Source: JAYQUR01 sp038133505 (GTDB lineage Bacteria > Pseudomonadota > Alphaproteobacteria > MPNO01 > UBA830). From it: a stretch of 7,591 bases of DNA. The position numbers and the translations under genes were made by a program. The stretch spans positions 1 through 7,591 of the forward strand of contig JAYPTI010000148.1 of NCBI GenBank assembly GCA_038133505.1, given 5' to 3'. The notes beneath the pieces were generated by a model. That model was not told the DNA's origin, did no database searches, and worked only from the letters and a program-made list of their open reading frames with translations. Numbering within the stretch: position 1 is the stretch's first letter; the number at the start of each line of letters is the position of its first letter. Shown here piece by piece: positions 1-6,404 of the stretch.

Positions 1-1384
1 CGGCATGCACCGCGCCCGCGCCGCCGAACGGCAGCAGCGTGAATTCCTGCGGATCGACGCCGCGCTTGGCACCGAAGATGCGAACCTCGTCGGCCATGCG
101 CATGTCGACGATGCGCCGGATGCCGGCGGCGGCTTCGAGCGCGGACATGCCGAGCGGCGCACCGACTTTCTCTTTGAGCGCCTTGCGGGATGCGTCGACG
201 TCGAGCGACTGCGCGCCGCCGAGGAAATAGTCCGGGTTGAGGAAGCCGCAGGCGATGTCGGCGTCGGTCACCGCCGGGTTCTCGCCGCCCTTGCCGTAGC
301 AGGCGGGGCCGGGGTCAGCGCCCGCGCTCTGCGGGCCGACCGCGAGCAGCCCGCCGCCGTCGATCCAGGCGATGGAGCCGCCGCCGGCGGAAATGGTGGT
401 GAGATCGAGCGCGGGCACGTCGAGCCTGCGCCGCGCCACTTCGCCCTCGGTCACTTCGAGCGGTGCGCCGCCCTCGATGAAGGCGATGTCGCAGGAGGTG
501 CCGCCCATGTCGAGTGTGACGAGCCCTTTCTTGGCGTCCTCGGCCGCGAGATAGGCGGCGGCCTGCGCGCCCGCGGCCGGTCCGGAGAACAGCGTGTGGA
601 CCGTCTTTGCGCCCGCGACCGCCGCGCGGAACGGCATGACGCCGCCGTTCGACTGCATCAGGAAGCGTTGCTGCGTCTCGACGCCGCCCGTATCCAGCCC
701 GTCCGACAGGTCGGAGATGTAGTGGACGAGGACGGGTTCCAGGTAAGCGTTGAGCAGCGTCGTCGACATGCGCGGCCATTCGCGGATGCGCGGCAGCACG
801 TCGGATGACAGCGAGACGTGTGCTTCGGGCCATTCCTCGAGGATGATGTCGCGGGTGCGCTGCTCGTGCGACGGGTTCATGAAGGAGAACAGGTAGACGA
901 CGGCGATGGAGTTCACGTCCTTCGCCTTGAGATCGCGCGCGGCGGCGCGCACCGCGTCCTCGTCGAGGGGGGCGAGCTCGTTGCCCTCGTGATCGAACCG
1001 GCCGCCGATGTCATGGGTGACGCTCTGCGGCGCCAGGTGGGTCGGGCGCTGGAAGAAATAGTCGAACGGATTGCCGTCGCGCGCCTGCTGCTGGATTTCC
1101 TGGATGGCGCGGTAGCCCTTGTTGATCAGCATGCCGACGCGCGCGCCGCGCATCTCCAACAGGGCGTTGGTGGTGATCGTCGTGCCGTGCGCGAAGAACT
1201 CGATCGCGTCGGGCTGCTTGCCCTTGGCGATGAAGCGGTTCACGCCGTCGAGCACGCCGAGCGCCGGGTTGGCCGGCGTCGACGAGACCTTCTCGATCTC
1301 GATCGAGCCGTCCGAGACGTCGAGCAGGACGAGGTCGGTGTGCGTGCCGCCGACGTCGACGCCGAGGCGAAAGGGTCCGCTCAT
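1..1384 (-). CDS. hyuA: Hydantoinase/5-oxoprolinase family protein, HyuA-type subunit (C-terminus beyond window)
   Basis: I translated this frame by hand: it is open from an ATG at 1384 to the left edge, giving 461 residues of a family that usually has about 690, so roughly the last third is missing. Visible family marks are the N-terminal nucleotide-binding loop GVDVGGTHTD (residues 8-17), GTTITTNAL (67-75), SGPAAG (266-271), DMGGTS (292-297), GPQSAGADPGPACYG (350-364) and PFGGAGAVHA at the edge (452-461). These place it in the ASKHA-fold hydantoinase A/oxoprolinase group, cytoplasmic enzymes that use ATP to open cyclic amides or, in the acetone carboxylase branch, to activate ketones. Which substrate it uses cannot be told; a HyuB partner would be expected just left of the window. 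The start is 13 bases after the upstream SDR stop, with a weak purine run (AGGGG) overlapping that stop, so translational coupling is likely. Confidence 0.93.
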   Translation of the reverse strand, partial: MSGPFRLGVDVGGTHTDLVLLDVSDGSIEIEKVSSTPANPALGVLDGVNRFIAKGKQPDAIEFFAHGTTITTNALLEMRGARVGMLINKGYRAIQEIQQQARDGNPFDYFFQRPTHLAPQSVTHDIGGRFDHEGNELAPLDEDAVRAAARDLKAKDVNSIAVVYLFSFMNPSHEQRTRDIILEEWPEAHVSLSSDVLPRIREWPRMSTTLLNAYLEPVLVHYISDLSDGLDTGGVETQQRFLMQSNGGVMPFRAAVAGAKTVHTLFSGPAAGAQAAAYLAAEDAKKGLVTLDMGGTSCDIAFIEGGAPLEVTEGEVARRRLDVPALDLTTISAGGGSIAWIDGGGLLAVGPQSAGADPGPACYGKGGENPAVTDADIACGFLNPDYFLGGAQSLDVDASRKALKEKVGAPLGMSALEAAAGIRRIVDMRMADEVRIFGAKRGVDPQEFTLLPFGGAGAVHA

Positions 1385-1397
1385 TCGTTGCAGGCCC

Positions 1398-2210
1398 CTA
1401 CTTGCCGGTCCGCGCGTCGGGCTTTCCGTCGAGGCGTTCGGCGGGCTTCGCGAACGAGGCCATCGCCATCGTGCCGCCGTCGACGAACAGGTTGGCGCCG
1501 GCGACGAAGGACGCGTCGTCCGAGACCATGAAGACTGCCGCCTTGGCGGTTTCCTGCGGCAGGCCGACGCGCGCGACGAGGTTGGAGACGACCCGGTTCG
1601 GGTTGAACTCCTCCTGGCCGACGGGCGAGCCGGTCATGTTGGGCGAGATCTGGTTGACGACGATGCCGTAGGGCGCGAGCTGGACGGCCATGGATTGCGT
1701 GAGGTTGAACACGCCGCCCTTGGCCGCGGTGTAGGCGATGGCGGTCGGCCGGCCCTTGAAGCCCGACGTCGAGCCGATGTTCAGGATCTTGCCCGTGCGG
1801 TCGTTGGCGATCATCCACTTCGCGACCTCGCGGGAGACGAAGAAGGGCGACGACAGGGTGACGTCGATGGTCCGGCGCCACTCTTCCTCGGTGATTTCGA
1901 GGAAGTGCCGGTTGTCGGAGATGGCGACGTTGTTGACGAGGATGTCGATGGCGCCGAGGCCGTCGGCGGCCGCCGCGACCATCTTCGCGACGTCGGCGGT
2001 GTCGGCGACGTTGCAGACGATGGCGACGGCTTCGCCGCCGTCGGCCTTGATCGCGTCGGCGACCGCGCTGGCGCGGCCCGAATCCATGTCGACGACGGCG
2101 ACCCTGGCGCCTTCGCGCGCAAACGCGCGTGCGATTTCCTCGCCGATATTGCGTCCCGCACCCGTCACGATCGCCGCCTTGCCGGCGAGCTTGCCCGCAC
2201 CTTCCGTCAT
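1398..2210 (-). CDS. SDR-family NAD(P)-dependent oxidoreductase
   Basis: A full-length classical short-chain dehydrogenase of 270 residues. The Rossmann glycine motif is TGAGRNIG (residues 16-23), the acidic residues after beta-strand 2 (VVDMD, 39-43) favour NAD(H) over NADP(H), NNVA is at 93-96, and the active site has Ser147, Tyr160 and Lys164 (YTAAK) with the usual 13-residue Ser-Tyr spacing. The C-terminal end has the usual VDGGT signature (243-247) followed by a tail of about 20 polar residues. The position of the fourth tetrad residue, normally Asn in a VNV/VNL segment, reads Thr118 (DVTLS). The ATG at 2210 is well supported by AGGGAGGA about five bases upstream. It is first in a minus-strand pair with the HyuA gene, so it probably interconverts an alcohol and ketone in the same pathway; the substrate is unknown. 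Confidence 0.93.
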   Translation of the reverse strand: MTEGAGKLAGKAAIVTGAGRNIGEEIARAFAREGARVAVVDMDSGRASAVADAIKADGGEAVAIVCNVADTADVAKMVAAAADGLGAIDILVNNVAISDNRHFLEITEEEWRRTIDVTLSSPFFVSREVAKWMIANDRTGKILNIGSTSGFKGRPTAIAYTAAKGGVFNLTQSMAVQLAPYGIVVNQISPNMTGSPVGQEEFNPNRVVSNLVARVGLPQETAKAAVFMVSDDASFVAGANLFVDGGTMAMASFAKPAERLDGKPDARTGK

Positions 2211-2290
2211 CCCGTCCTCCCTGTTTTCCCGTTACCGGGATTGATCTATAACGGCCCTCAATAAACTTAGAATTCGAAGGAAAAGCAAGG
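2211..2290. promoter_or_regulatory. Divergent intergenic region with two small palindromes
   Basis: These 80 bases lie between the starts of the minus-strand SDR and the plus-strand molybdenum hydroxylase gene, so both promoters should be in or near them. The ends hold the ribosome binding sites: AGGGAGGA (read on minus, 2215-2222) and AAGGA (2277-2281). Between them are a perfect 5-base inverted repeat with a 4-base spacer, TCCCG-TTAC-CGGGA (2227-2240), and an imperfect 14-base palindrome centred on GAATTC (2266-2279). The middle is AT-richer than the flanking genes and includes TATAAC (2247-2252), but I see no convincing paired -35/-10 boxes in either direction. The palindromes could be operators for one regulator controlling both directions; this is inference. 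Confidence 0.5.
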
Positions 2291-4597
2291 ATGGGAGAGT
2301 TCGACGTCGGCCAGCCGATTCCGCGTACCGAGGACCCCAGGCTGCTGACCGGAGGCGGGCGTTATTCGGACGATTACAACCTGCCGCACCAGCTCCGCGC
2401 CTACGTGCTGCGCTCGCCGCACGCGCATGCCGAGATCAAATCCATCGACAGCGCCGAAGCGGAAAAGATGCCGGGCGTCCGTGCGGTCCTGACCGCGGAG
2501 GACTACCGTGCCGACGGGCTCGGCGATCTCGAATGCGGCTCGCGCTGGAACGAGAACCAGTACCAGCCGGCGAACCCGCCGCTCGCATTGGGGCGCGTCC
2601 ACCATGTCGGCGAGGGGGTCGTGCTGATCGTCGCCGACACGGTCGACCGTGCGAAGGACGCGGCGGAAGCCATAGTCGTCGACTACGACATCCTGCCCGC
2701 CAACACGGTGACCGCGAAGGCGATGGACGACGGCACGCCCACCGTCTGGGACGAGCGGCCGAACAACGAGTGCTTCTTCATCGAGCGCGGCTATCCGGAC
2801 GAAACGAGGGCGGCGTTCGCGAAGGCCGACATCGTCGTCGAGCGCGTCTTCAACATCACGCGCACCATCACCAACACCATCGAGCCGCGCGCCTATCTCG
2901 GCGACTACAACCCGATGGACGAGCGCTACACGCTCTATACGGGCTGCCATTACCCGCACAAGATCCGCGAGCAGCTCGCGACCCAGGTCTTCCATATCGC
3001 CGAGCAGGACGTGCGCGTGATCGCGGGCGACGTCGGAGGCAGCTTCGGGCTGCGCGGCAGCGTCTATCCCGAGCAGCTTCTGGTGCTGTGGGCGTCGAAG
3101 CGCGTAGGCAAGCCGGTGAAATGGACCGCCGAACGCTCCGAGGCGCACCTGACCGATTACCAGGGGCGCGACAACTACTCCGTCGCGAAGCTCGCCATGG
3201 ACGCGGACGGCAATTTCCTCGGCATGCACGTGCGCACGCTGGCGGCGCTGGGCGCGTTCGTGACCACGGGCGGCAACGGCCCGCCGGTCAACAATCTCGG
3301 CACGCTGGCCGGCACCTACAAGACGCCCGCGATCCACGTGGAGGTGTCGGGCGTGTTCACCAACACGACGCCGACGTCTCCCTATCGCGGCGCCGGACGC
3401 CCGGAAGCCGCCTACATCATCGAGACGCTGGTGGAAGAGGCGGCGAAGAAGCTCGGCCGCGATCCGGCGGATCTGAGACGCCAGAACACGATCCCGCCCG
3501 ACGCGATGCCGTTCAAGACCGGCCTCGTCTTCACCTACGACTGCGGTGAGTTCGAAAAGAACCTCGACGACGTGCTGGAGATGATCGACTACGCCGGTTT
3601 CGAGGTGCGCCGCCTGGAATCGCAGGTGGACGGCAAGCTGCGCGGCATCGGAATCTCGAACACCATCGAACGCGCCGGCGCGCCGTCCATCGAGGAGGCG
3701 ACGGTGCGCCTCGACAAGACCGGCAACGTCATGGTGCTGGCCGGCACGATCAGCCAGGGGCAGGGCCACGACACGGTCTACAAGCAGATCGTCTCGGAGG
3801 CGCTGGGCGTGCCCGTCAGCCGCATCCGGGTGCGCGAAGGCGATACCGACCTGCAGGGCATCGGCGGCGGCACCGGCGGCTCGCGGTCCGCGACCTGCGG
3901 CGGCTCGGCCGTGTTCCGCGCTGCGGAGGCCGCGATCAACAAGGCGAAGATCCTCGCCGCCCACCAGATGGAGGCGAGCGTCGGCGACATCGAGTTCCAG
4001 AACGGCACGTTCTCCATCGCCGGCACCGACCGGACGATGACGCTCGACGAGGTCGCGAAGTCCGCCTACACGCCGGGCAAGCTGCCCGACGGCGTCGAGG
4101 CGGGTATCGACGAGCGCGCGACGTTTTCGCCCAAGGCCGCGAACTATCCCAACGGCGCGCACGCCTGCGAGATTGAGATCGACCCCGAGACGGGCGAGAT
4201 CGAAATCCTCGCCTACGTCATCGTCGACGACGTCGGCACGGTGCTCAACCCGCTGCTTCTCAAGGGCCAGATCCACGGCGGCGTCGCGCAGGGCGTCGGT
4301 CAGGCGGTGATGGAGCGCGCGGTCTACGACGCCAGCGGCCAGAACGTCGCCGGCTCGTTTATGGACTACGCCATGCCGCGGGCGCAGGACTTCACGCTGT
4401 TCGACGTGAAGTCGAACCCGGTGCCCACGAAGCAGAACCCGCTCGGCGTCAAGGGCGCAGGCGAGGCCGGCACGGTCGGCGCGCTGCCGGCGGTGATGAA
4501 CGCCATCGAGCATGCGCTGCGGTCTGCGGGGGTGGAGGCGATCGAGATGCCGGCGTCGCCGGAGCGGGTGTGGCAGGCGCTGCAGGCGGCGCGGTAG
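2291..4597 (+). CDS. Molybdenum hydroxylase large subunit (xanthine dehydrogenase / CoxL family)
   Basis: A complete 768-residue protein of the xanthine oxidase superfamily, the usual size for a separate molybdopterin-binding subunit. It opens with the typical GQPIPRTEDPRLLTGGGRY (residues 7-25), which begins the a/b hammerhead domain. It then shows the molybdopterin-binding landmarks: IEPR (197-200), GDVGGSFG (246-253), PYRGAGRPE (364-372), ISQGQGHDT (487-495), GGGTGGSRS (525-533) and VKGAGEAGT (720-728), where Glu725 matches the catalytic base of the family. The YRGAGR loop is the type seen in form II CoxL-like and related hydroxylases; the AYxCSFR loop of true form I CO dehydrogenase is absent. 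It would hydroxylate an unknown substrate with water, using molybdopterin cytosine dinucleotide. The ATG is preceded by AAGGA nine bases upstream. Neither the FAD nor the [2Fe-2S] partner gene is in the window. Confidence 0.93.
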   Translation: MGEFDVGQPIPRTEDPRLLTGGGRYSDDYNLPHQLRAYVLRSPHAHAEIKSIDSAEAEKMPGVRAVLTAEDYRADGLGDLECGSRWNENQYQPANPPLALGRVHHVGEGVVLIVADTVDRAKDAAEAIVVDYDILPANTVTAKAMDDGTPTVWDERPNNECFFIERGYPDETRAAFAKADIVVERVFNITRTITNTIEPRAYLGDYNPMDERYTLYTGCHYPHKIREQLATQVFHIAEQDVRVIAGDVGGSFGLRGSVYPEQLLVLWASKRVGKPVKWTAERSEAHLTDYQGRDNYSVAKLAMDADGNFLGMHVRTLAALGAFVTTGGNGPPVNNLGTLAGTYKTPAIHVEVSGVFTNTTPTSPYRGAGRPEAAYIIETLVEEAAKKLGRDPADLRRQNTIPPDAMPFKTGLVFTYDCGEFEKNLDDVLEMIDYAGFEVRRLESQVDGKLRGIGISNTIERAGAPSIEEATVRLDKTGNVMVLAGTISQGQGHDTVYKQIVSEALGVPVSRIRVREGDTDLQGIGGGTGGSRSATCGGSAVFRAAEAAINKAKILAAHQMEASVGDIEFQNGTFSIAGTDRTMTLDEVAKSAYTPGKLPDGVEAGIDERATFSPKAANYPNGAHACEIEIDPETGEIEILAYVIVDDVGTVLNPLLLKGQIHGGVAQGVGQAVMERAVYDASGQNVAGSFMDYAMPRAQDFTLFDVKSNPVPTKQNPLGVKGAGEAGTVGALPAVMNAIEHALRSAGVEAIEMPASPERVWQALQAAR

Positions 4598-4612
4598 GGC
4601 TGGCCCGTCATC

Positions 4613-4623
4613 AGGGGAGAGGA
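4613..4623 (+). promoter_or_regulatory. Strong ribosome binding site fixing a GTG start
   Basis: The purine run AGGGGAGAGGA ends six bases before the GTG at 4630. It decides the start of the small secreted protein gene, because the frame is open further upstream to an ATG at 4570 that lies inside the preceding gene and would put about twenty charged, glycine-rich residues ahead of the signal peptide. Confidence 0.7.
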
Positions 4624-4629
4624 CGAAAA

Positions 4630-4914
4630 GTGAAAGCGCTTAGACTGCCTGTAGTGATGGCATTATTTCTGCTGGCAACTCACGTTTGGGCGTCCAGAGC
4701 TCCGGAAAATCCCTCTGCAAGCAAAGAAATTTCAGCTCCCGTTGCGGGGACGCCCGAAGGCCTGCCGCAAGACGCGATCAAGGGGACTGCGCAGTTTATA
4801 AAAGTACCAATGAACCCGAGGCATGAAGCCACTTTGTGCACGTCCATTGAAAGATCCAAAATAAGGGGCCTGGACGCCGTCGCGAAAGAATATTCAGCTT
4901 ATAATTTTTTATGA
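4630..4914 (+). CDS. Small secreted protein, N-terminal part of a frameshifted gene
   Basis: From the GTG at 4630 this reads 94 residues. A signal peptide is clear: a basic start (MKALR), a hydrophobic core (LPVVMALFLLATHVWA, residues 6-21) and a likely cleavage after Ala21, so the product should be exported to the periplasm. A Pro/Ser-rich linker follows (24-46), then a short predicted helical stretch LCTSIERSKIRGLDAVAKEY (69-88) that resembles the opening helices of ankyrin-like repeats. The frame stops at TGA 4912-4914, directly after a run of six T (4905-4910). The gene lies 32 bases after the molybdenum hydroxylase gene on the same strand and is clearly richer in A and T. No family was recognised with certainty. 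It is probably the front half of one protein that continues in the next frame. Confidence 0.6.
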   Translation: MKALRLPVVMALFLLATHVWASRAPENPSASKEISAPVAGTPEGLPQDAIKGTAQFIKVPMNPRHEATLCTSIERSKIRGLDAVAKEYSAYNFL

Positions 4915-4921
4915 CATTGCC

Positions 4922-5272
4922 ATGTCTGCGGATTGCAACGGCACGACGGTTATCCGGTATGCTTTTCGCATGTTCAGCCGGTCTTCCTGGCGGCATATGT
5001 TTTTGAACTTGGGGGTAGACCCCAACGCGCTGGACGAACACGGAAGGACCATGCACGATTATGTAGAGATGCAGATTTTATATTTTTCCCAAATTCCCGA
5101 AAATAAAAAATGGGTCGATTCATACAAAGAATATCTGGCTGAACTCATTTATAGTTTTAAGGTGAAGAACAGCGAGAAATGGCTCAAGGAAAACCCTAAC
5201 GCAGGGAAAATCGATTTGGGGAAAACCCTGTTAAGACGATGGGCGCCGGAGGCCGAACACGGCCTGAGATAA
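4922..5272 (+). CDS. Ankyrin-like C-terminal part of the same frameshifted gene
   Basis: An open frame of 116 residues from ATG 4922. Its first half reads like one ankyrin repeat plus the start of another: NGTTVIRYA (residues 6-14), then after a helical stretch LGVDPNALDEHGRTMHDY (30-47), which fits the pattern 'G-x-T-x-L-x-x-A ... G-A-D-x-N-A-x-D-x-x-G-x-T'. The second half is charged and probably helical, with Lys and Trp pairs. There is no Shine-Dalgarno sequence before ATG 4922, and the same frame stays open upstream back to 4865 through codons reading YDIA just before the Met. That argues it is not translated on its own but is the continuation of the signal-peptide frame. Base composition is unlike its neighbours: I count 16 G or C in the 60 bases 5101-5160. 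Confidence 0.55.
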   Translation: MSADCNGTTVIRYAFRMFSRSSWRHMFLNLGVDPNALDEHGRTMHDYVEMQILYFSQIPENKKWVDSYKEYLAELIYSFKVKNSEKWLKENPNAGKIDLGKTLLRRWAPEAEHGLR

Positions 5273-5285
5273 CCCTGTTTTGAGG

Positions 5286-5316
5286 AAAAATCTCGGGGTG
5301 CGAAAAGCCCCTGAGA
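5286..5316 (-). terminator. Intrinsic terminator for the minus-strand dioxygenase operon
   Basis: Read on the minus strand, TCTCAGGGG (5316-5308), a nine-base loop and CCCCGAGA (5298-5291) form an eight-base-pair stem with one bulged base, followed at once by five T (5290-5286) and then CCTC. This is a good rho-independent terminator for transcripts coming from the right. On the plus strand the hairpin has no T run after it, so it would end plus-strand transcription poorly. It lies about 215 bases beyond the stop of the dioxygenase gene and 13 bases past the end of the ankyrin-like frame, so it also separates the two convergent units. Confidence 0.7.
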
Positions 5317-5530
5317 GCGTACGCCGTTCCCTTGGGTGACATCCGAAGACTAGCAATCGCCAGCGGCATCCCGCTGTCGGGGTCGAACCCCGGTTTCCCC
5401 TGCCTACCGGCCACATCGGATAAGCTGCCCGCAGGGCCGGTTTCTCCCACAGAAGCTGGACAACCCGGTTCAGCAGGTCAGCAGCGAGTGTCTGCAAAAG
5501 GCGACAGTCGGCTGCTCCGCTCCGGCTGCC
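5317..5530. other. Hairpin-rich non-coding stretch (structured 3' UTR, small RNA or repeat element)
   Basis: No convincing gene lies here. The stretch holds a chain of inverted repeats: GCGTACGC (5317-5324); CAGCGG-CATC-CCGCTG, a perfect six-base stem with a four-base loop (5361-5376); one base later CGGGGT-CGA-ACCCCG (5378-5392); and CCGGCC (5407-5412) paired with GGCCGG (5435-5440), enclosing CTGC-CC-GCAG (5425-5434). With the terminator just to its left, the minus strand reads as several stable hairpins ending in an intrinsic terminator. This fits a structured 3' untranslated region of the dioxygenase operon, a 3'-derived small RNA, or a dispersed repeat. The second hairpin recalls a tRNA T-arm, but the stem and loop lengths do not fit a tRNA. 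Confidence 0.45.
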
Positions 5531-6391
5531 TTACCCCGTCGGCTCCCCGTCCGTCGTCGTGCGGTGGATGAGGCGGATGTCGGGGTAGTCGTAGCCGCCG
5601 GTCGCGCGGTGGTTGACCGAGCGGTTGTCCCACATCAGCAGATCGCCGTCGCGCCACTTGTGGCGGTAGCGGAATTCCTTCTTCACCGAATGCGCGATCA
5701 GCTCGTCGAGCAGCGCGTCGCCCTCGGCCTCGTCCATGCCGTCGACGGCGATGGTGAAACGCGGCGAGCAGTAGAGCACCTTGCGGCCGGTTTCCGGATG
5801 GACGCGGACCAGCGGGTGGGTGACGTCGGGAATCTCCGATTCCTGCTTCTTATAGAACGCCTCCGCGCCCTTGCGCGCACCCGAGATCGGCGCGCGCTTA
5901 TTCTTCAGCTTGCTGATCGAATGAATGCAGCGCAGCCCCTCGATGCGCGCCTTCGTTTCCGCGGGCAGCGCGTCGTACGCCGCGACCTGGTCGGTGAAGT
6001 CGGTGTCGCCGCCCTGCGACGGGTTCCTGAGCGCGAGCAGGATCGTCGCCTTGCCCGGCCGCTCCTTGAACTGGTGGTCGCTGTGCCACGTGTCGCCCGC
6101 ATCGATCACGCCGATCTGGTTGCCGTCCGCGTCGACGTCGTTCGACAGCACGAGGATTTCGGGATGCGCCGCGAGGCGGAACTGCCGGTTGTCGTGCGGC
6201 ACGAGCTCGCCGAAGCGGCGCGAGAACGCGACGAAGGCGGCGGGCTCCATCTTCTGGCCGCGGAAACAGAGGACCTGGCGGTTCAGGAACGCGTCGTAGA
6301 CGCGGGCGAAGGTCGCGTCGTCGAGCGGTTGCGACAGGTCGAGGCCGGAAATCTCCGTGCCGAAGGTCTCGCCTAAAGGACGGATTTCCAT
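5531..6391 (-). CDS. TauD/TfdA-family Fe(II)/2-oxoglutarate-dependent dioxygenase
   Basis: A full-length 286-residue member of the taurine dioxygenase family (E. coli TauD has 283). The iron ligands are visible as His103 and Asp105 in DTWHSDHQF and distal His261 in WDNRSVNHRA. The 2-oxoglutarate contacts expected for the family are Thr130 (GGDTDF) and Arg277 (IHRTT). These are cytoplasmic enzymes that hydroxylate a substrate while turning 2-oxoglutarate and oxygen into succinate and CO2, often releasing sulfite or a phenol from the hydroxylated carbon. The helical stretch AAYDALPAETKARIEGL (137-153) and following IHSISK are reminiscent of TfdA-like members. No sulfonate transporter is nearby, so taurine itself is not supported. 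ATG 6391 follows the SDR stop by 13 bases, and TGAGG overlapping that stop serves as its binding site, so the two are probably translationally coupled. Confidence 0.92.
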   Translation of the reverse strand: MEIRPLGETFGTEISGLDLSQPLDDATFARVYDAFLNRQVLCFRGQKMEPAAFVAFSRRFGELVPHDNRQFRLAAHPEILVLSNDVDADGNQIGVIDAGDTWHSDHQFKERPGKATILLALRNPSQGGDTDFTDQVAAYDALPAETKARIEGLRCIHSISKLKNKRAPISGARKGAEAFYKKQESEIPDVTHPLVRVHPETGRKVLYCSPRFTIAVDGMDEAEGDALLDELIAHSVKKEFRYRHKWRDGDLLMWDNRSVNHRATGGYDYPDIRLIHRTTTDGEPTG

Positions 6392-6404
6392 GATCGCGGC
6401 TACC

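Larger units (their letters stand above)
4630..5272 (+). pseudogene. Secreted ankyrin-like protein gene broken by one extra T
   Basis: Joining the two frames at the six-T run (4905-4910) by removing one T gives a continuous frame of about 213 residues. Across the join it would read SAYNFYDIAMSADCNGTT, which carries the helical segment directly into the ankyrin-like repeat. A signal peptide followed by ankyrin-like repeats is a known layout for small periplasmic proteins, often acting as scaffolds or inhibitors; the role here is unknown. The extra T may be a true mutation, a sequencing or assembly error in a homopolymer, or less likely a slippage site, since six T is short for efficient transcriptional slippage. 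Confidence 0.6.

Noticed and set aside
2224..2252. TTTTCC and TATAAC spaced 17 bases as a sigma-70 promoter for the hydroxylase gene
   Set aside because: The -35 box matches only three of six consensus bases, which is too weak to call a promoter.
818..2264. Long plus-strand open frames across the HyuA and SDR genes
   Set aside because: They overlap clear minus-strand family members, have biased composition and carry no recognisable motif.
2267..4513. A 748-residue open frame on the minus strand, antisense to the hydroxylase gene
   Set aside because: It is the mirror of a GC-rich gene. Its translation is Arg/Val/Asp/His-rich with no domain, while the plus-strand frame matches a known family from end to end.
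4595..4612. GGGC-TG-GCCC after the hydroxylase stop as a terminator
   Set aside because: The loop would have only two bases and no T run follows, so transcription may well continue into the next gene.
5341..5412. Possible tRNA gene suggested by GGGGTCGAACCCC
   Set aside because: The stem leaves only three to five loop bases instead of seven, and no acceptor, D-arm or anticodon arm can be drawn around it on either strand.
5231..5497. Two short minus-strand frames (84 and 88 residues) in the non-coding stretch
   Set aside because: They overlap the terminator and hairpins, start at weak codons without a ribosome binding site, run into the ankyrin-like gene and match nothing I recognise.
5332..5571. 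Plus-strand frame of 79 residues starting with TTG
   Set aside because: No ribosome binding site, crosses several hairpins, overlaps the end of the dioxygenase gene and has a low-complexity Pro/Ser/Gly composition.
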